64,000 nt of DNA from Paralichthys olivaceus (taxonomy: Eukaryota; Chordata; Actinopteri; Pleuronectiformes; Paralichthyidae). The stretch is taken from assembly GCF_024713975.1 (NCBI RefSeq), contig NC_091112.1:1902001-1966000 (forward strand). The letters run 5' to 3'. The position numbers were made by a program, and so were the translations under genes. Of this stretch, positions 10,828-22,929 are shown one piece after another (the first letter of the stretch is position 1; every line of letters begins with the position of its first letter). The notes beneath the pieces were generated by a model that ran no database searches, was not told the DNA's origin, and saw nothing but the letters and a program-made list of their open reading frames with translations.

Positions 10828-13800
10828 GATAATAACAGCTCAGATCTCTGTCTCTCTCTCAGGTGTCCACATTATCCAGGCCATGGCTGGCTGTGAATGG
10901 GACGATGAGACTGGAGAAGTTAAAAGTTATCTTCAGGGTGCTTATGATGGAGAAGACTTGATATCATTTGACCTGGAGACAGAGACGTGGATCGCTCAAA
11001 GACCACAGGCTGTTATCATCAAACTGCAGTTGAATAATGATAAAGCTCAACTTGCAGATCTTAAGAACCGCTTAACCAAGGTGTGTCCTTACTGGCTGAA
11101 GATTTTCCTGGAGCATGGGAAGAGCTCTCTGCTGAGAACAGGTGAAATCACATAACCTCCATGAACATGATGTTCCTCTTTCATTTCTTACTCTGTGGCA
11201 TCACAGTGAACGAGAGCAGATACACAGACACCTGCTGTGACTCAGTTTGTTCACTTTCTATCATCATCGCTGTCTCTCTCTCTCCTTCCCTCCTTTCTCT
11301 CTCTCTGTCTGTCTCTCTCTCTCAATTCAATAAGCTTTATTGGCATGACTGTGTATTACAATATTGCCAAAGCGTTATAATATAAAAATAAAATAATACA
11401 AAACAATGTATTATTTTAGCAAAATAATAAATTATTCATCAATTAAAACTATACTATACATGAATAAAACTATACTATACATGAATAAAACTATACTTTA
11501 CATGAATAAAACTATACTATACATTAATAAAACTATACTTTACATGAATAAAACTATACTTTAAATCAATTAAAACTTTACTATACATTAATAAAACTAT
11601 ACTTTACATCAATAAAACTATACTTTACATCAATAAAACTATACTTTACATTAATAAAACTATACTTTACATCAATAAAACTATACTATACATTAATAAA
11701 ACTATACTTTACATGAATAAAACTATACTTTACATCAATACAACTATACTATACATTAATAAAACTATACTATACATTAATAAAACTATACTATACATGA
11801 ATAAAACTATACTATACATGAATAAAACTATACTTTACATCAATACAACTATACTATACATTAATAAAACTATACTTTACATGAATAAAACTATACTTTA
11901 CATCAATACAACTATACTATACATTAATAAAACTATACTATACATTAATAAAACTATACTATACATGAATAAAACTATACTATACATGAATAAAACTATA
12001 CTATACATGAATAAAACTATACTTTACATCAATACAACTATACTATACATTAATAAAACTATACTATACATTAATAAAACTATACTATACATGAATAAAA
12101 CTATACTATACATGAATAAAACTATACTTTACATCAATACAACTATACTATACATTAATAAAACTATACTATACATTAATAAAACTATACTATATATCAA
12201 TTTAAAAAAGGTGTGTATCATACAGAGGTAATTATTACAGAACAGTATCTATCTAATGATCAGTATTTTCATCAGTGAGCTGGTTGTTGTGCAGCTTTTC
12301 TCTTCTTCTGTGACTGACACTCACATATTTTACAGCTTCTACAGCAGTGGCACTTTTTTCTCCCAGTAGATGATGTAGTAGTTTGGTCTGAGAGTTTGTC
12401 AAAATTTGGGGTTGTGTGTGTAAAGTGAGTGTAGAGCTGTGTTCTGATGTCTGTGTATGCGTCACAGTGCAGCAGGAAGTGCTGCTCTGTCTCTACCTGT
12501 CTGTGCGGACAGTGCAGATACAGCCACGTCTGTCTGTGTCGGCCTCTCTCTAAGGCCAGGCTGTGGTTGCTGAGTCTGTACATAGTCAACGTTTTCCTCA
12601 GTCTGGGGTCAGTGACAGAGCTCAGATAATCTGCCATGGAGTATTGTCTGTTTAGGGACAAATAGCATTGGGGTTAGCTTTGGGTTTTGGTTGCAGATGT
12701 CCAATAGTTGATGGAATTGTCTTTTTCTTTAGTTATAATTTGGTGGGGCCGGATTGTGTGAGGACGGTCTGGGTGCCCTGTGCTGTTGGAGCTGAGCCGG
12801 TGGACCAGCTGGCTTAGAAAGAAAAATCTCTCTCTCTCTCTCTCACTGCTCTTTTTATGCCTCTGCTCTGGCGACACCTAGTGGCCGTTGGCATTATGTT
12901 CTGGGGTCGTCCGTCCGTCCCATCACTGTGAACACGATATCTCCAGAATGTCTTTAGAGAATTTCCTCAGATTTGGTGCAAACATTCACTTTGACTCTAG
13001 AATTAACTCACTTGATTTTTGTAGCCAAAGGTCAAAGGTCAAGGTCACGGTGGACTAAACAAATATGTTTATGTTTTTCTTGAACATGATGTCATCAGAT
13101 CAGCTTCAGATTTGGTACAAACGTTCACTTGGACTCAGAGATCGATTAGTTATTGATTAGATTTTGGAGCCTGAAGGTCAAAGGTCAAGGTCACAGTGAC
13201 CTCATGTTACTGTGAATGTGTTAGACCGCCCCTGAATTGAGACACAGCCCGAGTGTCCTCCCTCCTCACCCCCCGACTGACCTGCGCTCACTTTGCACTT
13301 TAACAAAAAATACCAACATGAACCAGAAGTTATCAGGACCTGTTCAGTACATGAGGTTTACTTTGTGTTTGTATAAAGAAAATAAATATCCTGATATAAA
13401 ACTGTCACCTTTCAATAAATACTGTGATATTACTCTGACGTCATATCGTCCACCCCAGTGTCTTTGCATCACTTCAGCCTCTGTCTCGCTCACATCTCAC
13501 AGTTCTTCACTTGTCTCGTATATGAACAGACATGACTGATGCTAAATCAATGGAATCAAACAGGAATGGTATTATTAGTATACAATACATTAGAATGACC
13601 CATAAACTGTCTTTCTTCTTTCTCCCCAGAGCTTCCCTCGATGTCTCTCCTCCAGAAGTCTCCCTCCTCTCCAGTCAGCTGCCACGCTACAGGTTTCTAC
13701 CCCGACTCAGCCATGTTGTTCTGGAGGAAAGACGGAGAGGAGCTTCATGAGGACGTGTACGTCGGAGAGGTCCTCCCCAACCATGACGGGACCTTCCAGA

Positions 13801-15304
13801 TGAGCACTGACCTGCAGGTTTCATCAATCCCACCTGAAGACTGGAGGAGGTACGACTGTGTGTTCCAGATCTCTGGTGTGAAGGAGGACATCGTCAAAAG
13901 ACTGGACAAAGACTCAGTGGAGTCCAACAGAGGTGAGACTTGAGTCAGTGATGACGGTGGGAAACACACGTTTCATTTCCACTAACAGTCCTGCAGGTCA
14001 TGTATGCTGACGTGTAGCAGGAGAAGTTTTCTCTCTTTTGGTTTTGGGTCATTTTCTTTCATCAGTTTTTATCAATAAATTTAGATCAGTGTTAAAAACA
14101 ACAGCCGGACAAAGAAACAGGTTGATTGTCTGTGTGTGTTTGTTGTGTCTATTGTACAGGATTGTGGTTCAGGGAGATTGTTGTCGTCTAACCTGCTTCA
14201 TCTGTTCACGTTGTGATGCTTTGTTTTTTTATTCCACTCAACAGAGAAGCCCACTGACGTGACCACCACCATCATCATCATCATCGTCGCTGCAGTGGTC
14301 GCTCTCGCTGTCGTCCTCGCTGTCATTGGATTCATCGTGTACAGGAAGAGGAATGGTGAGAGACCAACACAGAAGCTTTGTCCAATATTTTTCTGATGTT
14401 TTTATTTCAGAGTTTTTTAACGAATGCTTCGTCCGGATCAAACCTCATGAAACAAACTTCAGTTCCTCACACACCAACATCTGTTTCAAGAGCTGCAGGG
14501 TTCACACAAAGTTTTCTAACTTCACTCTGCACCATAGACTGTTCATAAAAAGCTCCGCACACAACGTCCAGCACACAAACAATAAAAAGTGACAGTATAT
14601 TGTGGATCGTTTGAGGAGGATCGCCACTAGAAAAAACAAAGACAAAATTCTGTTTGTTTTTTTAACTGTAATAACTGAAATTATTTGTATTTTCTTTTTA
14701 TTTCAGCTGAATGTCTCCCATCTCGTAAGTAAAACTTCTATTTCTACTGTGTTTTCTTTTTATACTGATATGCTTTATTAGGACGTCACGTCACGTTGAC
14801 ACAGCAGCTGAAAGTACGAACATGTCCAGTTTTATAAAACACCCCCAACTCCTCTTTGCTCCACTTTTTATTGGTCCACACCGGCGCCAGTCAGGGAGGC
14901 GTTATGTTTTCAGGCTGTTCATCTGTTCGTCCCCATCTTGTGAACACGATATCTCAAGAATGCTTTCAGGGAATTTCTTCAAATTTGCCACAAATGTTCA
15001 CTTAGGCCTTGTCCACACTACCGCCAATATTTCTTTCAATGGATTTGAGGCTCCCCACAGGAACCTGACCCAGTGCAGGACTCTAGAAAAGCCTCCGTAG
15101 ATTAAATAGGCTTCATTTTGTGCTGAAGAGAGTTTTCAGGACTGTTCCCTGCAGTGTTGGTTGTTTGTAATAAAAGTGTCTGTTCAGAGGAGGATGGTCT
15201 CATGATGTGTTTCTGACCTCACAGCTGGAAATGATCCAAACGTCTTAAACCCTCTGAACCCAGATGATCAAGTTTCTAATTCTCCAAGTGAGACGTCCTC
15301 CTGA
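8008..15304 (+). CDS. MHC class I heavy chain, copy 2 (type B)
   Basis: This is a complete 368-aa class I chain. Exons are 8008-8062 (signal MHTLLFLLLLAGTHSATA), 9572-9832, 10863-11141, 13630-13932, 14245-14355, 14707-14724 and 15225-15304 (stop). All junctions are GT-AG in compatible phase. Y7 (KYF), Y59 (HYW), N86 glycosylation (NQT), the alpha2 and alpha3 cysteines and the C1 domain are intact. The C-terminal side of the groove has changed: S84, I143 (VIIKL), Q146, L147 for W, R159 (KNRL) and F171. These positions normally bind the peptide carboxy end or floor, so conventional peptide presentation is doubtful. I infer a non-classical class I molecule. Intron 3 carries a LINE fragment with a greatly expanded 21-bp minisatellite. 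Alpha3 is identical to copies 1, 3 and 4. Confidence 0.93.
9095..9160. repeat. TA microsatellite, intron 1 of copy 2
   Basis: An interrupted TA repeat, longer than its counterparts in copies 1 (979-1,009) and 3 (about 18,459-18,482). Confidence 0.9.
9866..9906. repeat. CA microsatellite after alpha1 exon, copy 2
   Basis: A CA repeat about 35 bp into intron 2. Equivalent tracts lie at 19,187-19,214, 26,420-26,492 and 35,164-35,240, with different lengths. Confidence 0.9.
10380..10672 (-). mobile_element. LINE 3'-end-like repeat fragment in intron 2 of copy 2
   Basis: Nearly identical to the 2,200-2,490 fragment and at the orthologous position, so it was inherited through gene duplication rather than inserted anew. 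Confidence 0.6.
10716..10825. repeat. TG/GA microsatellite, intron 2 of copy 2
   Basis: A GT tract changing to a long GA tract just upstream of the alpha2 acceptor. Copy 6 has a shorter GT/GA tract at the same place. Confidence 0.9.
11322..12826 (-). mobile_element. LINE ORF2 C-terminal fragment with 3' UTR, intron 3 of copy 2
   Basis: On the - strand, a reading frame at about 12,272-12,826 shows the C-terminal part of a non-LTR retrotransposon ORF2: MADYLSSVTDP, RLSNHSLALERGRH and CPHRQVETEQHFLLHC (a Cys/His cluster). A 3' UTR follows, ending near AATAAAGCTTATTGAATTG at 11,322. The 5' part is missing and abuts a CT tract. Orthologous fragments are in copies 4 and 5 but not 1 or 3. In copy 2 a Lys codon has become a stop near 12,675, so it is dead. 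Confidence 0.75.
11439..12196. repeat. 21-bp minisatellite (about 36 units) inside the LINE 3' UTR
   Basis: Tandem units of the form ACTATACTNTACATNAATAAA vary at two or three positions (TTT/TAT, GAA/CAA/TAA). The period is 21 bp, so it reads as a repeating 7-residue peptide, which is an artefact. The same locus has about 4 units in copy 4 and about 10 in copy 5. It is not a CRISPR array, because the units are contiguous without spacers. Confidence 0.92.
12850..13215. repeat. Teleost dispersed repeat, intron 3 of copy 2
   Basis: Fuller version of the 3,103-3,310 repeat, with two AGGTCA-like half-site clusters (about 13,026-13,048 and 13,174-13,196). Same location and sequence as in copies 3-5. 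Confidence 0.75.
14878..15160. repeat. Dispersed repeat fragments in intron 6 of copy 2
   Basis: Orthologous to 4,950-5,240 in copy 1: the GATATCTC-type fragment fused to the hAT-like CCTTGTCCACACTAC block. Confidence 0.6.
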
Positions 15305-15667
15305 ACACAGTGAGTTGCTCCATATGTTCAACAAAACTTAAACTAAGTGCAAAGTAACACGTGTGTGATCATGTGTAAAACCTCTGTTTTAATTAGAATG
15401 AAAACAATCATTAGAGATTTTTAAGAGCAAGGCACAGATCAGAAACCTTCACGTTAACAGATTCAATGTTGAAATTAAAACTCAAATATCAGCAGTGACA
15501 CAACAATTCAAATGTTGATAAAACCATTTTTTTTTCCTGAGTAAAATTTGGTTTCACTGTTAAATGAGGGAATCGTGGAAATATTAGGTCTCAATACTGT
15601 AAATACATAAACTACGTGGCTTTGTGGAACTGAACATTTAATCTTTCATTTTATTTTTTCACTTTAG

Positions 15668-16230
15668 GTTTATGGACGTTTGCACTGGAACAAGAAGCAG
15701 TGTCACCACATTCTCCCCCTTACACTGGGAGTTCACTGATTATTCATCACTCACATCATAAACTGATCGTCAGGGTCAGGTTTTTTTCGTGTCTGTGAAC
15801 GATCCGCTCTACCTCCTGAGCCACAGCCGCCAACATATGCAACTGCAGATCCAGAATCTCTGTCCTGTATTCAACCTGAACACTCAGCTTCATGACGTGA
15901 GGCCACGTTTCCCCTGATGAGACGTGAGAGGTGTCACATCACAAACTTCCTATTTTGTGTTTTGCCGTCATAAATTCAGCAACTTTACAAATTTAACAAA
16001 GTAAAGTTAGTTGAATAAAATACTTTTACTAAGTTTACAAATCCATTACATTTCCTTTGTTATATTTTTAGAAATCGCAGTAACGCAATTCTAAGTTTTC
16101 ATTTTTACAGTGTAGAAAGTGAACGTTGACGTGTTGGGTTTTTATAAATGAATGTTAAATGAAGCTGCTTTGCTGTTTCATTCCTTTTGTACTTGTGTTT
16201 TGAATAAAGTCCCTGATACTCTCTTGGATT
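15668..16230 (+). other. 3' UTR exon and polyadenylation signal, copy 2
   Basis: Acceptor CACTTTAG before 15,668; AATAAA at 16203-16208. Relative to copy 1, about 1.3 kb is deleted just after 15,779 (joining to sequence equivalent to about 7,217). Copies 4 and 5 share this deletion. Confidence 0.7.
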
Positions 16231-16694
16231 TCTGTCTCTTTACGATTCAATGTGTAGAAAAGTTGAACACATCTGTGAAAGTTCAAATGTTCATTATTGA
16301 GACACACTCACCTGGACAGGTCCATCATAGACAGTCAGACCAGACAACATGCGGATGTGAACCACTTCAGGTAATGATGTGACACTTCTGGTCTCCTTCT
16401 TGTGGCCCAAACAAAATGGATGTGATTCTAAAGTTGCCCACTTGTAAAATTATATCACAAAACTAATTCAGGGTTGACTTGTGACCCAGATCTGGTGAAA
16501 AGGAGCAGAACACCCAAGTGCCATCATTCCCCACCGCATGTGGGCCGATGTGGGATGTGAGGGATGAAGGTCGAATCTGGACCAAAACAGTTTTCCTGTG
16601 TAGGATTGTTCATCAGCTGAAAACCACAAGTCATGAGCATGAATGATCCTGTGGTTGTGGACCTCTGCTCTTCATTCAACACAAACACATCCTC

Positions 16695-16795
16695 ACGACC
16701 AGAACTTTACTTTCACTTCCGTTAATTACCTCAGTTGGTTCACCTGGATTTAAGTGACGTCGAGGCTGATCCTGAATTCTCATTGGCTCAGGTGA
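16695..16795 (+). promoter_or_regulatory. MHC class I promoter module, copy 3
   Basis: ISRE-like block at about 16,703-16,720, TGACGTC at 16,755-16,761, inverted CCAAT at 16,779-16,789. Copies 3, 5 and 6 have an extra stretch of about 350 bp between the upstream polyadenylation signal and this module that copies 2 and 4 lack. Confidence 0.7.
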
Positions 16796-16922
16796 TGTCC
16801 CCTCCTCTCTGTGTGTCCTCTTATCTCGTTGTTTTTGTCTCTGGAGCCACAGTCCGTCTCTCTGTGGACAGAAGACCTCATCTACCTTCAGTCCAGCAAA
16901 GAGAAATATAGCACCGCTCACA

Positions 16923-19182
16923 ATGCACACTTTACTTTTCCTGCTTCTACTGGCAGGAACACACAGCGCGACGGCAAGTGAGTTCTAGTTTCTACTTGAT
17001 TTGATTTGAAATGAAAGACAAATGCTCCGTGTATTTAAAAGACACTTCAATGATTTGAAGGTCTGTTGTAATGTTGGATGTTTGGTTCCTTCAGATTTTA
17101 GAAGTTGAATAAAGTTTCAAAGAGCTGATTTCAAAGTTCATGTTAGTAAATGTCATGGATCTCATGTAAGAAGGAAAGCTTCTGTTCTCTTTCTGAAAAG
17201 CTGAACTGAAAAGTGACTTTTCTTTTTCTTTCTTCTGATCCGGACCATTAGTTGATTTCGTCCTTTGATCAGAACCATTAAGATCGACACGGTCCGAGCT
17301 GGTTCTGGACAAAATGACGCAACGATTCTGCAAAAAGTCCAACAGACTCCGATAAATCAAGAAACAGTGAAACACGAAGCAACGTTTCAACTCAGCGAGA
17401 AAACCAAGAGTTTCTTGTCTGTTCTAAACATTATGAACTTGATTATTTCACTGAGTTCCTCATGACGTGTCTCGTGTTTCATGTTGGTTTATAACAAGTT
17501 GTGGAGAAATAACAGGTTCAGTCTGTTGATATGAATCAAGACTGTTATTGATGTAAATACATATATTTGAACATCTGTTTAATGGTCGATGATTCATTTC
17601 CCATCAAACACCTCAATTATTCATCTAAACTGGCTCAACTGACAAATAAGGCGACGACTCAGTTCTGGTTTTTATTGTGGTCAGTTGGTGGCGCTGTTTC
17701 CATAGATACAGAAAGTGCTGAGGACAAACAGCTTCCTGCTTTGTTGGTTCAATATTCAACCTCATTTAGGCATAAAGACCGTGAGTAACATGACTGACAT
17801 GACACATTACTAATGAATGATCTGTTATCAATGTGACCTCCTACTCCAATACCATCAACACAAATTATTACTAACACACAACACAAATTCATCTAGAATG
17901 TAAATGATAGAAGTGAAAAGAAGCAGGGAGACAAAGACTCATGATGAGGCTGCCTCCATAATGAAGAAATGACAGATGTCTGTTCATACTTTCTAATGTG
18001 ATCACATCTGCACTAAAGCCTGACTGCTTGATATGAGTCTGTCTCAGATATAAAGGTATCAGTGTTTGTGTTGGTCCATATGCACCAATTTCATTTGTGC
18101 ACAATAAACAAAGAAGATGTGCATTTATCTTTACATTTTAAAACACGGATAAAAACATACATGTTTATTTTCTTCATTCAAGTTCTGTTTGGTCATATTT
18201 GTGTTTTCTTTGTATTATTATTACAGTTCTAGTTATTTATCATGAATCTAATGGTTTAACATTTAAACATAAAGTCTCAGTTACATGTCTTTGTCATAAG
18301 TATTTGACATTAACATCTTTGGAATCAGTGCCAAACATACATATTAAAAAATCTACATTCTATACATTTAAAACACAGTCAAGCCCTTCCTGTAACAACG
18401 TCACACTTTGATTTGTTAGCTGGGTCCAGTATAAATGTATATGTGTATATATGGAGGAATATATATATATATATTTATATATAGACTGAGAGGAACCACT
18501 AACAGCTCATATGTTGTGTTCAAAATGTTCATGATTTCACAATTTGAATTTTGAATATGATAATGAGGACTTTCAGAATAAATGTCTCATGTAGTAACTG
18601 GAAATTGAAGTAGTTTTCACTTCACATTAAATTCTCTGCAGTAGAAAATATTATTTTCTCATATTAAATCTTTGAGTCGTTAGATTGAATCCATGTTTAA
18701 GACGTAGAATTCAAAGTAAAGAGTGTCTGGACTCTGGAGCAGACGTTTTATCTCTCAATGTATTTTTGTGTTTGTTTACCACACAACAGAGATGCTGAAG
18801 TTGTGTTGAATGTGCTTCATGTGTTCTTGACTCTGAGTGCAGTGATTTATTAAACATTCTGAAAACTAAAGTCACTTTAACTTTTTCTTGCAGGGACTCA
18901 CTCTCTGAAGTATTTCTGCACTGGGTCCTCTCAAGTCCCAAACTTTCCAGAGTTTGTGGCTGTTGGTTATGTTGATGAAGTTCAGATCGGTTACTATGAC
19001 AGCAACACAATGAAAGCAGAACCCAAACAGGACTGGATGTTGAAGACAGGTTCACAGTACTGGGAGAGTCACACTCGGAAGGCTTTCGATGCACAGCAGA
19101 GATTCAAAGTCGAAATGGAAATCTTAAAGGAACGCTTCAACCACACTGAAGGTTTGTTTACGTTTCACTCTCTCATAATAAC

Positions 19183-19218
<36 letters not shown>

Positions 19219-22200
19219 TATTTATTTTAACAAGTACAAATCTCAACATTTTCCTTGATTTCCCAGAGTAACTCATGGATCTTGTTCAAAAATAAGATGT
19301 TCAGTGACTGATATTTATGAGTTTGTGCAACTTGGTATAACTACACCGGTCCAATGAATAGTGACCACGCATCATACAGATGTTCTGATCTTTTGAAGTT
19401 TTATTTTCTCTCTCACATCAGCAGACACCGTGAAAACTATAACAGAATAAAAGACAAAAAACAAAGGTTTCAAATTTACATCTCTTAGGTATTTTCAAGT
19501 CTCTGTAGCAAGCGTCCAAACAAAGTCTCTCAAGCTCATATCTGTTCATAGACAGGCCCATGTACGAACAGCAACAGAAAATGTCAAATTACCAAGGTTT
19601 TCCTCTCCACAGTCGTCAAAGTGCTTGCTCATTGTGGGAACTGTTGGGTTTCTTTATATTTTGATTTTAAGGTCCTGATCTTCTATGTAAAGTGCTTTGA
19701 GATAATTTATATTTTGATTTGTCGCTATACAAATAAAATTGAATTGAATTGAATCTCTGTCTCTCTCTCAGGTGTCCACATTTACCAGTGGATGCACGGT
19801 TGTGAATGGGACGATGACACTGAAGAAGTTAAAGGTTATCATCAGGGTGGTTATGATGGAGAAGACTTCATATCATTGGACCTGGAGACAGAGACGTATA
19901 TCGCTCCAACACCACAGGCGGTCATCACCAAACTGAAGTGGGATACTAATAAAGCTCTACTTGCATATAATAAGAACTACTTAACCCAGGTGTGTCCTTA
20001 CTGGCTGAAGAAGTTCCTGGAGCTTGGGAAGAGCTCTCTGCTGAGAACAGGTGAAATCATATAACCTCCATGAACATGATGTTCCTCTTTCATTTCTTAC
20101 TCTCTCTCTCACTGCTCTTTTTATGCCTCTGCTCTGGCGACACCTAGTGGCCGCTGGCATTATGTTCTGGGGTCGTCCGTCCGTCCCATCACTGTGAACA
20201 CGATATCTCCAGAATGTCTTTAGAGAATTTCCTCAGATTTGGTGCAAACATTCACTTTGACTCAAAGATTAACTCACTTGATTTTTGTAGCCAAAGGTCA
20301 AAGGTCAAGGTCACGGTGGCCTCACAAAGTATGTTTATGTTTTTCTTGAACATGATGTCATCAGATCAGCTTCAGATTTGGTACAAACGTTCACTTGGAC
20401 TCAGAGATCGATTAGTTATTGATTAGATTTTGGAGCCTGAAGGTCAAAGGTCGAGGTCACAGTGACCTCATCTTACTGTGAATGTGTTAGACCGCCCCTG
20501 AATTGAGACACAGCCCGAGTGTCCTCCCTCCTCACCCCCCGACTGACCTGCGCTCACTTTGCACTTTAACAAAAAATACCAACATGACCCAGAAGTTATC
20601 AGGACCTGTTCAGTACATGAGGTTTACTTTGTGTTTGTATAAAGAAAATAAATATCCTGATATAAAACTGTCACCTTTCAATAAATACTGTGATATTACT
20701 CTGACGTCATATCGTCCACCCCAGTGTCTTTGCATCACTTCAGCCTCTGTCTCGCTCACATCTCACAGTTCTTCACTTGTCTCGTATATGAACAGACATG
20801 ACTGATGCTAAATCAATGGAATCAAACAGGAATGGTATTATTAGTATACAATACATTAGAATGACCCATAAACTGTCTTTCTTCTTTTTATCCCCAGAGC
20901 TTCCCTCGATGTCTCTCCTCCAGAAGTCTCCCTCCTCTCCAGTCAGCTGCCACGCTACAGGTTTCTACCCCGACTCAGCCATGTTGTTCTGGAGGAAAGA
21001 CGGAGAGGAGCTTCATGAGGACGTGTACGTCGGAGAGGTCCTCCCCAACCATGACGGGACCTTCCAGATGAGCACTGACCTGCAGGTTTCATCAATCCCA
21101 CCTGAAGACTGGAGGAGGTACGACTGTGTGTTCCAGATCTCTGGTGTGAAGGAGGACATCGTCAAAAGACTGGACAAAGACTCAGTGGAGTCCAACAGAG
21201 GTGAGACTTGAGTCAGTGATGACGGTGGGAAACACACGTTTCATTTCCACTAACAGTCCTGCAGGTCATGTATGCTGACGTGTAGCAGGAGAAGTTTTCT
21301 CTCTGTTGGTTTTGGGTCATTTTCTTTCTTCAGTTTTTATCAATAAATTTAGATCAGTGTTAAAAACAACAGCCGGACAAAGAAACAGGTTGATTGTGTG
21401 TGTTTGTTGTGTCTATTGTACAGGATTGTGGTTCAGGGAGATTGTTGTCGTCTAACCTGCTTCATCTGTTCAGGTTGTGATGCTTTGTTTTTTTATTCCA
21501 CTCAACAGAGAAGCCCACTGACGTGACCACCACCACCACCATCATCGTCGCTGCAGTGGTCGCTCTCGCTGTCGTCCTCGCTGTCACTGGATTCATCGTG
21601 TACAGGAAGAGGAATGGTGAGAGACCAACACAGAAGCTTTGTCCAATATTTTTCTGGTGTTTTTATTTCAGACTTTTTTAACGAATGCTTCGTCCGGATC
21701 AAACCTCATGAAACAAACTTCAGTTCCTCACACACCAACATCTGTTTCAAGAGCTGCAGGGTTCACACAAAGTTTTCTAACTTCACTCTGCACCATAGAC
21801 TGTTCATAAAAAGCTCCGCACACAACGTCCAGCACACAAACAATAAAAAGTGACAGTATATTGTGGATCGTTTGAGGAGGATCGCCACTAGAAAAAACAA
21901 AGACAAAATTCTGTTTGTTTTTTTAACTGTAAGAACTGAAATTATTTGTATTTTCTTTTTATTTCAGCTGAATGTCTCCCATCTCGTAAGTAAAACTTCT
22001 ATTTCTACTCTGTTTTCTTTTTATACTAATATGCTTTATTAGGACGTCACGTCACGTTGACACAGCAGCTGAAAGTACGAACATGTCCAGTTTTATAAAA
22101 CACCCCCAACTCCTCTTTGCTCCACTTTTTATTGGTCCACACCGGCGCCAGTCAGGGAGGCGTTATGTTTTCAGGCTGCTCATCTGTTCGTCCCCATCTT

Positions 22201-22565
22201 GTGAACACGATATCTCAAGAATGCTTTGAGGGAATTTCTTCAAATTTGCCACAAATGTTCACTTAGGCCTTGTCCACACTACCGCCAATATTTCTTTCAA
22301 TGGATTTGAGGCTCCCCACAGGAACCTGACCCAGTGCAGGACTCTAGAAAAGCCTCCGTAGATTAAATAGGCTTCATTTTGTGTTGAAGAGAGTTTTCAG
22401 GACTGTTCCCTGCAGTGTTGGTTGTTTGTAATAAAAGTGTCTGTTCAGAGGAGGATGGTCTCATGATGTGTTTCTGACCTCACAGCTGGAAATGATCCAA
22501 ACGTCTTTAAGCCTCTGAACCCAGATGCACAAGTTTCTAATTCTCCAAGTGAGACGTCCTCCTGA
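16923..22565 (+). CDS. MHC class I heavy chain, copy 3 (type A)
   Basis: This is a complete 366-aa class I chain. Exons are 16923-16977, 18894-19151, 19772-20050, 20898-21200, 21509-21616, 21968-21985 and 22486-22565. It has Y7, Y59 (QYW), R84, NHT glycosylation, ITKLKW (T143, K146, W147) and Y159 (NYL). Only F171 departs from the usual anchor set, so it is the best complete candidate for a peptide-presenting molecule here. It carries an additional cysteine at about residue 9 (KYFCTG), on the groove floor, which is unpaired in the standard fold. Intron 2 is remodelled: the usual TG tract is replaced by an L2/SINE-like tail ending only about 20 bp before the alpha2 acceptor. Intron 3 lacks the LINE present in copies 2, 4 and 5. 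Confidence 0.94.
19333..19757 (+). mobile_element. LINE/SINE-type insertion in intron 2 of copy 3
   Basis: Unique to copy 3. The last 160 bp are typical of teleost L2-like LINE or SINE tails: TTGTGGGAACTGTTGGG, GTAAAGTGCTTTGAGATAA, CGCTATACAAATAAAATTG and terminal GAATT repeats. The upstream 240 bp are unidentified and may be a separate fragment. The host intron is cut inside the LINE-like fragment that starts at 19,247, so the insertion came with or after a deletion. Confidence 0.65.
20117..20475. repeat. Teleost dispersed repeat, intron 3 of copy 3
   Basis: Orthologous to 12,850-13,215. It directly follows a short CT tract because no LINE lies between them in this copy. Confidence 0.75.
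22140..22420. repeat. Dispersed repeat fragments in intron 6 of copy 3
   Basis: Orthologous to 4,950-5,240. Confidence 0.6.
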
Positions 22566-22929
22566 ACACAGTGAGTTGCTCCATATGTTCAACAAAACTT
22601 AAACTAAGTGCAAAGTAACACGTGTGTGATCATGTGTAAAACCTCTGTTTTAATTAGAATGAAAACAATCATTAGAGATTTTTAAGAGCAAGGCACAGAT
22701 CAGAAACCTTCACGTTAACAGATTCAATGTTGAAATTAAAACTCAAATATCAGCAGTGACACAACAATTCAAATGTTGATAAAACCATTTTTTTTTCCTG
22801 AGTAAAATTTGGTTTCACTGTTAAATGAGGGAATCGTGGAAATATTAGGTCTCAATACTGTAAATACATAAAATACGTGGCTTTGTGGAACTGAACATTT
22901 AATCTTTCATTTTCTTTTTTTCACTTTAG

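Noticed and set aside
11439-12196. Regular repeats considered as a CRISPR array
   Set aside because: The 21-bp units are contiguous with no spacers, and the context is a vertebrate intron.
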